Of a DNA stretch of 64,000 nucleotides, positions 51,395 through 62,908 are shown one piece after another; the first letter of the stretch is position 1; every line of letters starts with the position of its first letter. The translations under genes and the position numbers were made by a program. This DNA is from Phylloscopus collybita (Eukaryota > Chordata > Aves > Passeriformes > Phylloscopidae): positions 33,448,501 through 33,512,500 of the forward strand of contig JAJNNQ010000075.1 of assembly GCA_027886175.1 (NCBI GenBank), in the 5' to 3' direction. Under the pieces are notes generated by a model. That model was not told where the DNA came from and searched no databases. It was given only the letters and a program-made list of their open reading frames with translations.

Positions 51395-54300
51395 ATGGGA
51401 CGTATACATGGCAGATGCAGCAAATACCTTAATGTTTATTAATCTAAAAAAGAGCAAAGATTACAAAAATATAAGGAGTAGAAAACCTTAGACAAGTTAA
51501 AATACATACAATCTTTAGGTAAAGGTTGTTTTGGTCAGGCAGAATTTAGTTTATCAAATGTCAATCCAAAACAACAGGGGTATAAACTAAACAAAATATT
51601 AAATTTATGCTAAAAGGTGACAGTTACCCTTCTTTCCTAAGGCCACTGTACCACATTCAGTGCATTACAGCATCCACATATCACAGCAGTTCCACTCATG
51701 TGCTGCTGATACTAGAAAAATAACTTTATTTAAACTTTTTATGTATAAACTAATGCAAATTTTCAAGTGTAGTTTTGATCACCATAATTTTGGGGGTTTT
51801 TTTATTAAATTGTTCTTCAATAATCCCACTGATTTCACAAACCTGTGAAATCAAACAGAAAAACACAGAAATTAGGGCTCAAAGGCAATGTACACAAAAA
51901 TAGGAGAAAAGGAGAAAAATTAATCTTTCACTGTGTTTTCATTTCCTAAGAGTTTTCCATTTCCATTATGCTAAATAAGCAACGTGGATCAGTATGTTGA
52001 ATCTCCATTCTTTTTTTTTTTTGTTGTTGGTTCTAAAATATTCAGAAGCAAATAACAGTGTCCTTAGTTATATTATTTGTTCCAATTATTCAGTGTTTTG
52101 GAGGGGTTTTTTTCTGCTACTTCTTTTTCAATAGTGGTAATAGATTGCAAAAAATAGCCTGTGTTTCAAAAAACATTGAACATAATATGCACCTGTGATG
52201 AATCAGATAAGCTGAGATAGCAATGTTTTAATTTCTGGTTGTGTTCAGGTTGAAAACCTTCCCCAAAGCAAACGGAAATTTAGCTTTTACAAATATTTAC
52301 ATATGCATATTGCAATGGACTGTTTTGCAAATGCTGCTGACTGCAGCACAACCTGCCCTCTCCAGTATAAAACATAATGCTGTAAACTGGACCTATTACA
52401 AAGGTCCAGTTAGAGAATCAAGGTTATAAACTGGAAATAAACACCACAACCACATTTAATTGCACAGGTGAATACATAAAGGTCTGTGTGTTACCTGAGA
52501 AGCCTTCACCATTCCATTTTTAAACACTGAAGGAAATCAGGCACAGCAGCTTCACTCCTTTTTAACATAGAAATATGCAAGCTCTTTCTGGGAGATTTAA
52601 GAAACTTGGCAGGAACAAACTCTTCCCATTATCTCCAGCTAATTAATTAAATACAATTGGAATAATTTTCACTTTGTCAAGTGATAAGCCTGGACTTTGT
52701 ATGTGATTCTGTATTGATAAACAAAGCAAGGTACGTAACATGAAAACCTCTGCAACAACAACAACAAATAAACCAACCAAACAAAAAACAAGACAAAACC
52801 TAGGAAACCTTAGCAACAGTTCTTATCCTTTATTACCTTTATATGGTTGGGGGCTTTTTGTCATTTATACCTAATGTTTAACTGTTTTCCTTGGAGGTGC
52901 TTCATTTAGCAGATACTCCAGCTCTGTCACAGTTTGATCTTTAAGTAACAAACTTGTCTTATGGTGGGATAAAAAAGAGCAAATATGTGTAAGCCTGTTA
53001 CATTTGTAAATTCTTCTTGTGGCTGTTACCCACAGAAAACCATGGAACTCGTCTCCTTAACTGTAGAAGTTAAGAAGAAGTTATGAAGTTAACCACATGC
53101 TAATGGCTTTGAGTACATTGTGTTCTCTAATTTTTTTTTTATAACACTTGAAGCTCCCTCCTGGTTGCTAGGACAGAACATTTAATTTCCTTTGTCATAG
53201 CTTGATGAGTTGAATCTTTTTTACTTAAACATTTATCTACAGATACCAAGTTATCTCTCAAGTTCCTGGTTGAATGCCTTTACGTGAGTGAGGCAAATTC
53301 CTAAGAGGGTTTCCCAAAACTTGGGTCATTTTTAATCTTCCTCTGAAATCCCTTGAGTAATCCCAATCTGTTTTAATAGCAAGACACCTAACCCACAGTA
53401 TTTTTTACTGATATGATGTGGAATAATTACTTTGCTACTTGACTTCTAAGGCATTCAAGAAATGGCCTACCCCTCTTTGTAACAGCATTATGCTGAGAGC
53501 TCACACACTGAGATGATCTTCTATGACCATCCTAAATCCATTAGGTCACTGCTTTCCAGGACAAAGGCTCATTATTCTGCAGCAGAGACAGATATGTTTC
53601 TCTAGTGCCAGATATATTTCATTTGGTTTAAATATATTTCATCTGCTTATAATAAAGTGCATTTTACTGGAATGTGGCCATTATACCAGGGGATTCATAT
53701 CATTTAATAACTTCAACTTGTCCTTCCCACCCATTATCCAAACCTATCAGACCCTAATGAGCCCCATTCATCCACATCTTCCCATTAGAAACTCTAGTTT
53801 TTGATTCCTCATTGAGCCAGCTTTTAATTTACCTAATGTGTGTCCTGATAATTCTCTGTGCCATTTTTAAAATTACAGTGTCATTTTTTATTACATTAAA
53901 TGTCTTTGGGAATCCAAGTTCAGCATAATAAGGCAAACTGTAGAAAAAGATATCCATAGGTTTGGAAGCTGTACTGAAAAGAGCTTTCTGCACTAAAACA
54001 GGTTTTGAATTTCTTTTTTACTCACTGCAATGGAAAATTCCCTTCTCATGCTAAATATTTAGTCCAATGTGAACTTTTCCAAAGTGAAACCAAATAATAG
54101 TATAAATAAAGCAACATGCCTTAAAGCCTTAATAATATAAGAAGATAACAGCAGCTTTGGATTTAAGCACATACATTCAAAAAATAGGAAACTTGAGTCT
54201 AACTCCAACTTTCCCTAACTGTATTTGAACTCACCATGCACTGTCCAACAGTCATCTGATTTCTGGTAGAAATAATGTCAATCTCTACTTTTGTTTCATC

Positions 54301-55843
54301 ATCAATAAATAATTAAATCCAAGTGGGCAGGTTTCCATGCTAGAAAATTGTTTTCATCTACTTTCAGACACAAAAAGCAGTTATATGAAGTGATGCAGCT
54401 TCAGCTATGAGTGTCACAAGACATCCAGCCAAGACTATCCAATAGGCCTGGAAAAATTCTGTTTACAGGAGCAATCTTTACAATCTTTTCTGGTATCCTA
54501 TTTCTGAAGCAGACATAGAACTGTCTGAAGCTAAATACATTGCCAAGCCAATGGCAGGCAGAATGAGAGACAACACATTCTCTTTAATATACTTAAGTGC
54601 ATAGTGGAGAAATTTAGAAAATAACTCCTATCCCAAGCAGACAAAAGTTTTTTGACACCCTTTGTGGAGGTAATGTGGAACAGGGAGATATGACTTTTTT
54701 ACTGCAGCATGTATTACCACTCTTGACATATTAAATGAAAGAAAGATACCAATAAGTTTCTCCAGAAGATTCATGAATCAGGCTAAAAGTCTCCCAAAAG
54801 TTCACTTTTGGGACAGATTCACTTGTGAGACAAAAAAAGAGTATTTATAGTGAATTTATTATCCACTGAGAAGAACTGTCAACTACAACAATTATGGTCT
54901 TATTAACCAGACGTATAATTGACTAATGTTTGAGTGATGCCTCATAACCACCTAACCCTCTAGGGAAACCACATCTAGCTTTGCCCTAAACTCACACTCA
55001 CCGAAACAGACGTTTCCAGTACAGCTATGCTCCATCAGAGCAGAGCACAAATACGAAGAGTTGAATTTGAATAATAGAAATGAAATGTGTTTGTGTAAAT
55101 GTCATAAAGTTTGCAACCAACAGTTGCTACTCTAACCCCAATTCTGTCTTTCTTACTCATACAGAGTAGCACCTGGCTCTAGCAAAAGCAAACTTTGACA
55201 GCAAAAACATATTCCAGCAGTAGACTCCTCCTTATTGTTAACCCTGGACGAGCGATTTTCCAAATCTTAGGAACACTTATTTGCATAATTAGGATAAATT
55301 GACTGTTTTGGCATGTGAATTTACTCAGTGTAAGGAACTTTACCTATGGACAAAGACTATATGGATTGCAATTTTACTAGAACACAGGCTGAATTTCTCA
55401 AGTCTACAGAAAAAAATCGTCTTTCATTCTTTCAGGTTTTTTCCTAGGCAGACATGTGCAAATGGGAAAATGAAGGTTCAACACCTGCTGAAGTCACCAG
55501 CAGAGTGTCTTTGACTGCAGAGTTTCAAGACCAGTGCAAGAATGAATGGAGTAGAAATCCCACTTCTTCCCAACAACCATTTAATTTATCAGCAGTAGAC
55601 CTTTCACTGTCAAACTTAGCAAAGAGTTTGCAGATGAAGAGTGGCAAAACATTTTGATTTCCTCCCACAGGTCAGAGGGCAAGTGTTCAAGACTTGCCCT
55701 GGATCAACTGAGCTAGAAATAAGCATCTAGTGCTCCTTTTGGCAAGTCAGAATGAAGTGATAATAGACACACAACTTTGTGTGCCATTGACTGCAGAAAC
55801 TGGCATGCTTTAAGCAGATTAGCACAATGGAATGTTTTTACAC
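51395..55843. other. Non-coding AT-rich DNA, no gene seen
   Basis: No gene. A CAA/AAAC-type tract lies at 52752-52800. Short hairpins at 52385-52411 and 54792-54813 (10-bp stems) are at chance level for the window size. On the minus strand near 54993-55070 a segment with three CpGs ends in a GTGAGTGTGAG donor-like motif but lacks an acceptor. Confidence 0.7.
52752..52800. repeat. (CAA)n / A-C rich tract
   Basis: Four CAA units followed by AAACCAACC and A/C-only sequence. Simple repeat. Confidence 0.8.
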
Positions 55844-55885
55844 AGATGATCCTTAAGATGCCTTCCAGCCCTTAATGTTCTGTGG
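55844..55885 (+). mobile_element. Possible ancient CR1/L3 3' end relic
   Basis: GATGATCCTTAAGATGCCTTCCAGCCC followed by TTAATGTTCTGTGGG resembles the CR1/L3 3' terminal pattern (GATGATCTTTAAGGTCCCTTCCAACCC, then ATTCTATGAT). It covers only about 42 bases and is diverged, with nothing recognisable upstream, so confidence is low. Confidence 0.28.
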
Positions 55886-57934
55886 GTATATTTAACATGG
55901 TTTAACCAAGTAGCAAGCTTTTCAAGAGTCTGCTTCATTCACCTATCATGTACATCTGCTAGGTGGACTGACCTAGGGATCCTTTACATCCAAGGCTGCG
56001 TGACCTGGGAAAATCTGCTGTGTGGGTTTCTTCTTGAGTTTGCCACCCAAGAAAGCAGACTCGGGCTTTTGGGCAGCAAATCCTTGCCAAGACTAGAGAT
56101 GGTAGGTCAAATTACACCACAAGCCTTTGTTCTTTCAAGATTTTTGGAAGCTAGTGATACTTAAGCAATTTCCAGTCTTCAAACTTTGTAGAACTTGCTC
56201 TCAAGGGAAAATTCAAGCAGACTCTTGTCAGTTCCCTGAAAGGATGAATTTCTTCCTATAAAAAGGATGTATTTCTTCTCATTTTTGCTGGCTAAAAAAT
56301 GTTCTAGTGGCAGTAGATGCACTTTTTCTGTTTCTGTGCATCAGTATCCCATAAAGAAGAAAATTTATTCTTGCCAGCTCAAAGAACTTACATCAAACTG
56401 AAGGATTATGCAAGTGGTAAATATTTTCTCCAGATCCCTCTTTTTTTCCAAGAATGATCTCTATGCATTCTCTGAAAACTCTTTGCAGAGAATCAGCACA
56501 CAAGCAGACTACTGCAGATAGTAAGGGGAACTGTCTCTAGAACAGAGGAAGAACACACATGAGGCTCTGTCTAGAAACATTTTTAGTGACTCTAAAAGAA
56601 CACCACAGGTCCTTGATTTTGGATCGTACCGCCTTGACAATTTTCATCTCTCATTGTATAGAGAGTTTCAAAGGAAAACATATTTTGCAAGCAGAAGAGA
56701 TTTAGTTTCTAAATTATAATAGCTGTTAAAATGCATGTGTTAATTCCTATTTTTAATAACAAAATGTACATTACAAGAACAAATAACTATACGCTATCTC
56801 TTTCTCTGACCTATGTCCACAAACTTAATTAAGTTCATAAAGGGAAAAGGAAAGGGTATGCTAAAGAAAAATCAACAAAGCTTCTTAAAAATATTTTTCT
56901 TTCCTTCTTTAGCATAACAAATCTTTTAAGCTAGAATAATTTAAACTCTTTTATATGAGTAGCTATTTGATTTAAAATGTTGTCATAATTAGTATGAAGC
57001 TTTAAAAATTATTGACTTCTAGTTATTATTGAAACTTGCTGCTAAGGATGAATTTTTAAAATGCTGTCAGAGAGCTTGGAGAATTTAAAATGTAGAATCT
57101 GATTTACAAGAACTGAGAACCAAGATCTCATTTCCATAGGACAAGATATGCGCTGTTGTATCTGTTTTGCAAATGATGTTAGTCGAGAGATGTTGAGATT
57201 CCAAAGTGACCCAGTTCTGTTCAGTTATCACTTGCTTTGAAAATAGCCTCCCTAAACTCTTACATCTGAATACATTTGAAACTGTCCCCCCTTTATTTTT
57301 TCATACTTTTTCTTGTAAATCTCTAACCAGAAGGTATTACTTTTAAAAAGCTCAAGGTGACTCACACAGTTTCTCTTCTTGCATTGTTTTCCCACTACCA
57401 AAAACTAGTTTTACACCTGGCTGCTATTATCTCAAAATAGTCAAACAATGTGGTAAATATTATCCACATGTAATTTATTAAAAGCTGAGTCAAAGAACAG
57501 GTGTTGCTATTGTAAAGATTAATTTTGCAGCTCTTCTGCTCAGACTCACAAATTATGAACCCCTGGGCCTTCTCAACACTAAATCACACAAAAAATATCC
57601 ACACAGATTTATTACTTTGTAATCTTGCCAGTTGCCCTACCTACAAGCAGTGGCATCAGCAAGTGTGCCAAAGCCTCTTGCTGACTCCATTTTACAACCC
57701 AGAATTGGCAGCTTCTCTTTGTCAGCAGTGGCAGTTCTGCACTTGGCAATGTCACTAGCACAAAAACTCAGACAGGGATGTTACCACCATTAGTTACTTT
57801 TAATAAAATTTTTCATTATTAGATTTCAGTTACAGGAATTATTACTTTGATAAAACATTTTTCTTCCACCCCTTTAGTTACAGTGGTAGAAACAGTGATC
57901 TATTATAGAGGGTGCACCAGCTAACTACACCGCA
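55886..57934. other. Non-coding DNA, no gene seen
   Basis: No gene. Around 57600-57760 a less AT-rich patch has open frames in all phases of both strands and no recognised motif. Confidence 0.7.
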
Positions 57935-59095
57935 GTCAACATGGGTTCACAATGGGGACAAGGGGACAAGGGGAAACTCCTATTTAACTAACCTGTTATC
58001 TTTCTATGGTAAGGTCACCCACCCAGTGAATGAAGGGAAGTTGGTGGATGTGTATTTTCTGTATTTTAGTAATGGCTTTTGATACTGTCCCTCACAGCAT
58101 CCTCCAGGACAACTTGTCCAGCTGTGGGAGGGGTGGCTCCAGGCTGTGCTGGGTGAAGAACTGGCTGAAGGGCAGAGCTCAAAAGGGGCAATTGGTCACC
58201 AGTACTGCTCCCCAGGGGTAATTCTAGGGCCAGTTCTGTTCAATACATCTACCAACAACCTGCAGGCAGGAGTTGAATCCATCATTAGAACATTTGCTGA
58301 TGATCCCAGACTGGAAGGTGCTGCTGACTCTTTGGAGGGACAAGAGGCTTTGCAGAGGGGTCTACACAGACCGAAGCACTGGACAGTGATTAATGGCATC
58401 AAGTTTAACAAGTCCAAACACCAGATTCTACAGCTGGGATGGACTAACCAGGCACAAGTATAAACTGGGAGAAGAGTGGCTGGAGAGCCTCTCTGCAGAA
58501 AGGGATCTGGGGGTGCTGGTTGGCAGCAGGCCCAGCAAGAATCGGCAGCGTGTCCTGGAAGCCACAGGGCAAACCCCACCCTGGGGACATCAGACACTGA
58601 ATCACCAGCTGCCCAAGGAAGGTGATCATCCCACTGTGCTCAGCACTGGTGCAGCCTCACCTGGAGCACTTCTGGGTACCACAATTTAAGGATGTGAAGG
58701 TCCTTGAAATAGATCCAGATAAGGGCAACAAAGCTGGTGAGAGGGCTGCAAAGAGGAGCAGCTTATCTGTGAGGAGCAGCTAAGGACTTTGGGCTTGTCT
58801 AGCTTGGACAAAATGAAGCTGAGGATTGACTTCACTCTCCACAGCTTCTGGAGGAGGGCATGTGGAGAGAGAGGCAGTGATCTCTTCTCCCTGGTATTCA
58901 GTGACAGGACAAATGACAATGGTTCAAAGCTGTGCCAGGGGAGATTCAGACTAGACATCAGGAAGCATTCCTTTACTGAGAAGGTGAAAGACTGAATAGG
59001 CTTCTGAGGGAGATGGTCAATACCTCAAGTCTGTCACTGTTCAAGAGGCATTTGGATACTGACCCTAACAACATGCTTTTAATTTTTAACTTGCC
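57935..59095 (+). mobile_element. CR1 LINE, 3' half of ORF2 and 3' UTR, decayed
   Basis: This is the longest mobile element in the window, a 5'-truncated CR1 non-LTR retrotransposon. It starts near CAGTCAACATGGGTTCAC and carries the reverse-transcriptase region. FDTVPHSIL lies at 58078, LGPVLFN at about 58221, the catalytic FADD motif at 58293-58304, then WTVINGIKFNKSK, KYKLGEEWLES and AERDLGVLV. The later part matches the CR1 block CTTCTCCCTGGTATTCAGTG and GAAGCATTCCTTTACTGAGAAGG. It fades after CAAGAGGCATTTGGATACTG near 59050. No ATTCTATGA-type terminus is visible, so the right end is uncertain. It belongs to a different CR1 subfamily from the copy at 41554. Confidence 0.95.
58030..58720 (+). 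pseudogene. CR1 ORF2 reverse transcriptase, frame-broken
   Basis: This is the remnant of the CR1 ORF2 protein (endonuclease plus reverse transcriptase), of which only the C-terminal half of the RT domain is left. The protein is readable only by changing frame. FDTVPHSIL and WVKNWLKG are in one frame to about 58218. LGPVLFN through FADD to FNKSKHQILQLGW are in a second to about 58450. KYKLGEEWLES to AERDLGVLV are back in the first. IIPLCSALVQPHLEHF from about 58622 is in the third. At least three frameshifts have therefore accumulated, and no functional protein can be made. The FADD catalytic motif itself survives. Confidence 0.93.
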
Positions 59096-60504
59096 ACTTT
59101 GTGTTTTGAGCAGTGACAATGACCTACCAGGATTATTGGAATATTGTAGCACAGGATTTTGGGTGCTCACAAGTCCTGATACCCATGCAATTCAAGTACA
59201 GCAGCTATAAAATACCATGCTGTGTATCTGATTTGTCAGATGCTGTGCATCAGTCTCCCTGGTCACATCATTAGCATCAGTCTGTATGGGCACAGCCAGT
59301 CCTACCAATATTTGTGGACTATAAATTCATTACAGAAAATACTGAGGAAAAATTGCACACACATAAAAGACGGATCCAAGAGTCTCTCTTGAGCCACATA
59401 AGGTGAGCTTCAGCTCAAAGATAACTGAAATGCTCTGGTGCAAGTCAAACTGGACTTACTAGCCCTGGATTAAAATCAGCTGGATGCACAGCATCTCACT
59501 GTAACATTTTATTAGTGTTCAAAAAGACCTGGCACATGCTCTTCAGAATCCCACTGTGTAAATTTAAATTTCAGTCAAGCTCTGGGCTATGTATGAATTT
59601 GTGAACTGATTTATGAGTAAAAACCAAATTTTTAAAGGGGCATAATTAAAAAAAAAAATCTGTTTATCTGGCATTTTTCTTGTGAATCTTTAATCCCTGA
59701 TAGAACTGTTCCCATTTGTAATGAAAATGGGTTTTTATATGTTACCTCTTGATGTTTTACCCAGTATTGAGTTTTCTAAACATGCTGATTAAATCATCTG
59801 TTCTTTTCAAGTATATCACCTAAAATATGTTAGGGTGCAGTTTGCATATTCACCATTGCAGATCACAAAACTACAGTGATTTAAAAGAGAAAAAGGTACC
59901 TTTTAGGCAGGGAGAATTTACTACAACTTGAAAACATTGCACTTTATAGCCTGTTACTTGTTCTGCCGTTTAGGCTCTGATCCTGCTGAACTTCACTTCC
60001 ACAATTAGACAAATACTTCAAAGAGTGTAGCATATTAAGGATTATTTGTATGATTAAGAACTTTTTTATTAATACAGATGAATTAAAAAGAATGTAAGCA
60101 AAATAGAGATAATGAAGTGACAGATCTAAGGAGAGAGGCTCTACTTTTCAGACCTGGAGTTTTTTAGTTTGCTTCTTTTCTTCTGGTGAATACAGATTAA
60201 CAGATTACCTATTTCAAGTTCATGTTATTTCCTGGAACAGCTACTTTTAAACAACAGGATAAATTGTTCCACTTAGCTTAAGTAAACAGTGTTCTGTGAT
60301 CATTTTGTCATTCTTCAGTGACTACAGAAAAGCTTCTGCAAATCAATCCTATAAGATTCAGCCCTCAGACAAATAAGTAATTAGTACTTGGGAGAAAAGC
60401 TCCTGTGAGCAGGAATAGCATCTCCACAGTATTTGAAGATATGGAAAATAGAAGTAAAGTTGAAGGGTTTTGACATATTATCTGGTCCTCACACATATAC
60501 TTAC
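59096..60504. other. Non-coding AT-rich DNA, no gene seen
   Basis: No gene or repeat body beyond the possible diverged tail of the CR1 element (to about 59160). Confidence 0.75.
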
Positions 60505-60598
60505 ATTTGTCTTGGTCAGCTTCCACTCCTTCACTTTCTGTGTCACTCGGCAATATCCAAGGTTGATGAGCAAGTTGAAGCTGTTGTAAGAATTCATC
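60505..60598 (-). other. Best candidate coding exon, unidentified
   Basis: On the minus strand a 94-base segment starts after an acceptor (CTGTTTGTGGCAG, AG at 60600-60599) and ends at a donor with perfect GTAAGT (60504-60499). Two frames are open. The frame starting at the second base gives 31 codons with 21 ending in G or C (about 68%), against 9 of 31 in the other open frame. Its codons (AAC, AGC, TTC, CTC, ATC, GTG, AAG, GAG, CTG, ACC) are those preferred in vertebrate genes. The peptide includes SFNLLINLGYCRVTQKV. It would be an internal exon entering in phase 1 and leaving in phase 0. I do not recognise the protein. The base before the donor is T rather than G, slightly weakening the site. 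If real, the window lies inside a minus-strand gene with long introns. A pseudo-exon remains possible. Confidence 0.38.
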
Positions 60599-60796
60599 CT
60601 GCCACAAACAGATCTATTTTAGATAAAATGACAGACAATTGTTCTGTATAAATGAAGACTGCAGCAAGTACTAGCCTCAACTAACTAGAGAGAAGAAAGC
60701 CTTTAAAAACAAAAACTTAACTTGTTGTGAAATAAAACCAGAATGTAGGCAGAATGTAGGATGTGCAGGCTTCTTAGAATTTTTTTTTATCTATTC
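60599..60796. other. Non-coding DNA, no gene seen
   Basis: Sequence upstream (minus sense) of the exon candidate. It contains a plausible branch-point context (TATCTAAAAT about 30 bases before the acceptor) but nothing else. Confidence 0.5.
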
Positions 60797-60930
60797 AGTA
60801 AAACAAAACAAAAAACCCAAAACAAACAAAAACCAAACAAACAAAACTAAACACCAAAAGCAAACAAACAAAACCAAACAAAAACATAACAAAAACAGAA
60901 GAAAACAAAAAACCAAACCCAAACCCACCA
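60797..60930. repeat. Long A/C-only degenerate (AAAC/AAACA)n tract
   Basis: About 134 bases composed almost wholly of A and C on the plus strand, built from irregular AAAC, AAACA, AAACC and AAACCC units with very few G or T. The minus strand is G/T-only over the same length and produces the Phe/Gly/Val-rich false frame at 60795-61082. It looks like a heavily mutated expanded microsatellite. No retroposon body is recognised upstream. Confidence 0.85.
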
Positions 60931-61335
60931 AAATGAAGGGGTCTATTTAGATATCTCTCTACTATAAATACAGATATGTAAGACACATAGAAACTCATCT
61001 TGGAAATGCAGTGATGGGACAAAATTGCAGATATTACATCTGACCCTGCAGCTTTTGGACTACACAGACATTTCAAATGCAAATTTCTTAAGTGAGGCTT
61101 TGATTTGTCAAAATTTTCACTGTTTCTAGTCTAATAAGAACAAGAACCTGAAACCTGATTTAGAACTTATGGTTTTGTTGCGTAAGGAGAAGGCTTAGGA
61201 AGGAAAAATGTTAGGGAAACTTTTGCCTCCAAGATATCATTAAAACATCAAAATAGAAACATTTTACATGGTTAAAATCTATATGCAGCTGAATATATGC
61301 TTTTAAAAATGTTTTTAAATTGTCTACTTTTTATG

Positions 61336-61422
61336 TGATATATATATTTATGTGTATAAAAGTATTTTTCCATGCAGACACACACATATGTATATGAACA
61401 GGTATACACACAGACATATAAA
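61336..61422. repeat. Mixed (TA)n/(CA)n low-complexity tract
   Basis: ATATATATTTATGTGTATA at the left and CAGACACACACATATGTATATG at the right, separated by ordinary sequence. Degenerate dinucleotide repeat. Confidence 0.75.
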
Positions 61423-62890
61423 ATACTCTGACACATTTCTTTGCAATATTCACAGGGAGAGATGAGACTGGAATGCACAGTTTTATTTTCAAAAGCAGTT
61501 CAAACATGCAAGTTTAGTCTCTGAAAGAGAACTTCAACATTGGCCAGATATCATAAAATTACTGGCCAGATTTTTATAAGTTCTTGAAAAAAAGGAGGGT
61601 AATAACCCTGTTTTGTGTTACATGAGCTGAAACAAGAATCTACATATTTAAAGGTAAATTGTATTACAACATAAATTTTTTTCTTAGGCTATCTGATTTA
61701 AATACAGAATCCAGGCTTGTTTAAATCAGTTTTGGGACACTGAAGGCTGCTTAATCAAGATCTAACTCCCTGGGAGAGTAAATTATTAATTCTGTCAGTA
61801 ACATGCTAAAAAATTCCACAAAGACTGCTGCCATGGCCCAGCAGTAAACTCAGACAGGAGCTCCAGGTTTCACTCATACTTTGCCATTTCTAATGTGCTG
61901 TGCCTGAGAAGGTTGCTGACTGCAACACTAAACATGTTTTGGTTCACACAACAGGATTCTTGCAGTAGGAATGAGTGACTCTCACACTGATCCACACACT
62001 TTTTAATCTTCCAAAAACACAGAGCAAAGACCTGAGCCAGGCAGTGGAACAGAATGAGAGTGTCTGACCAAAAAGAGAGGCCCCATCACAAGTTATGCTA
62101 TATAATCTAGCAAATAGGAGTAAAAAATTTTGTTAATCAAGGCTACATTCAAATAAGATGAAGTTTCCTGCTCTTAACAATGACAGACTAATAAGGATTG
62201 GTGAATACCACTTTAAACTATCTGAAAAAATGAAACGATTGCAAAATTTCACGTGTTCAGAAAATGATATGGCAAACAAGGGAGTCAGTAGTATTTTCAT
62301 CTCAACAGCTATTGACAAGTATCACAGAATTGTGTCACTTTAATGGAATCCATCCTAAAGAGATAAGAAGGGTTCAACATTCCTTTGCCAATTTATACAA
62401 AACACCAAAGGATTAGGAACATGCATAAAAGTATCTCTGCCAAAGGATTTGGAACCCTGATTTATTACCTTTATAGAGATAATAAAACTATTTCTCTAGG
62501 TAGCATTTCTTTGCCATAATTCAATTCAGCCTTGAACAGAGCTGATAATAAAACACACCTGTTAGAACTTAGTAATAATATGTGCGCCAGGAGGCAGAAA
62601 CTTGTCCACAAAATCTCAGATCATTATAAGTCTTGAGCATTAAAAAACCCCAAAACATTCTTAACAGCTGATATGTTAAGTACTTGCCAAATTATTTAAG
62701 ATTTGTGCTATAACAAGATTAAACCACCCATGCTGCAGCATGAAGTTTACTAAAGCTTAAGAACTTTGAATTGTATTTATTAGTAATATTTTTCTATTTA
62801 GACTTGTTAGGTTACTCTGACACACATTACAATCAAAGAAGCATACATAAGGCATTGAGAGACATGTTAAAATTCCCAACAAATGAACAA

Positions 62891-62908
62891 GTAAATAAAT
62901 AAATAAAG
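62891..62908. repeat. (TAAA)n microsatellite
   Basis: Four tandem TAAA units. Confidence 0.85.

Noticed and set aside
52385..52411. 10-bp hairpin AACTGGACCT / AGGTCCAGTT
   Set aside because: A 10-bp stem with a short loop is at chance level for this window. The same applies to the stem at 54792-54813.
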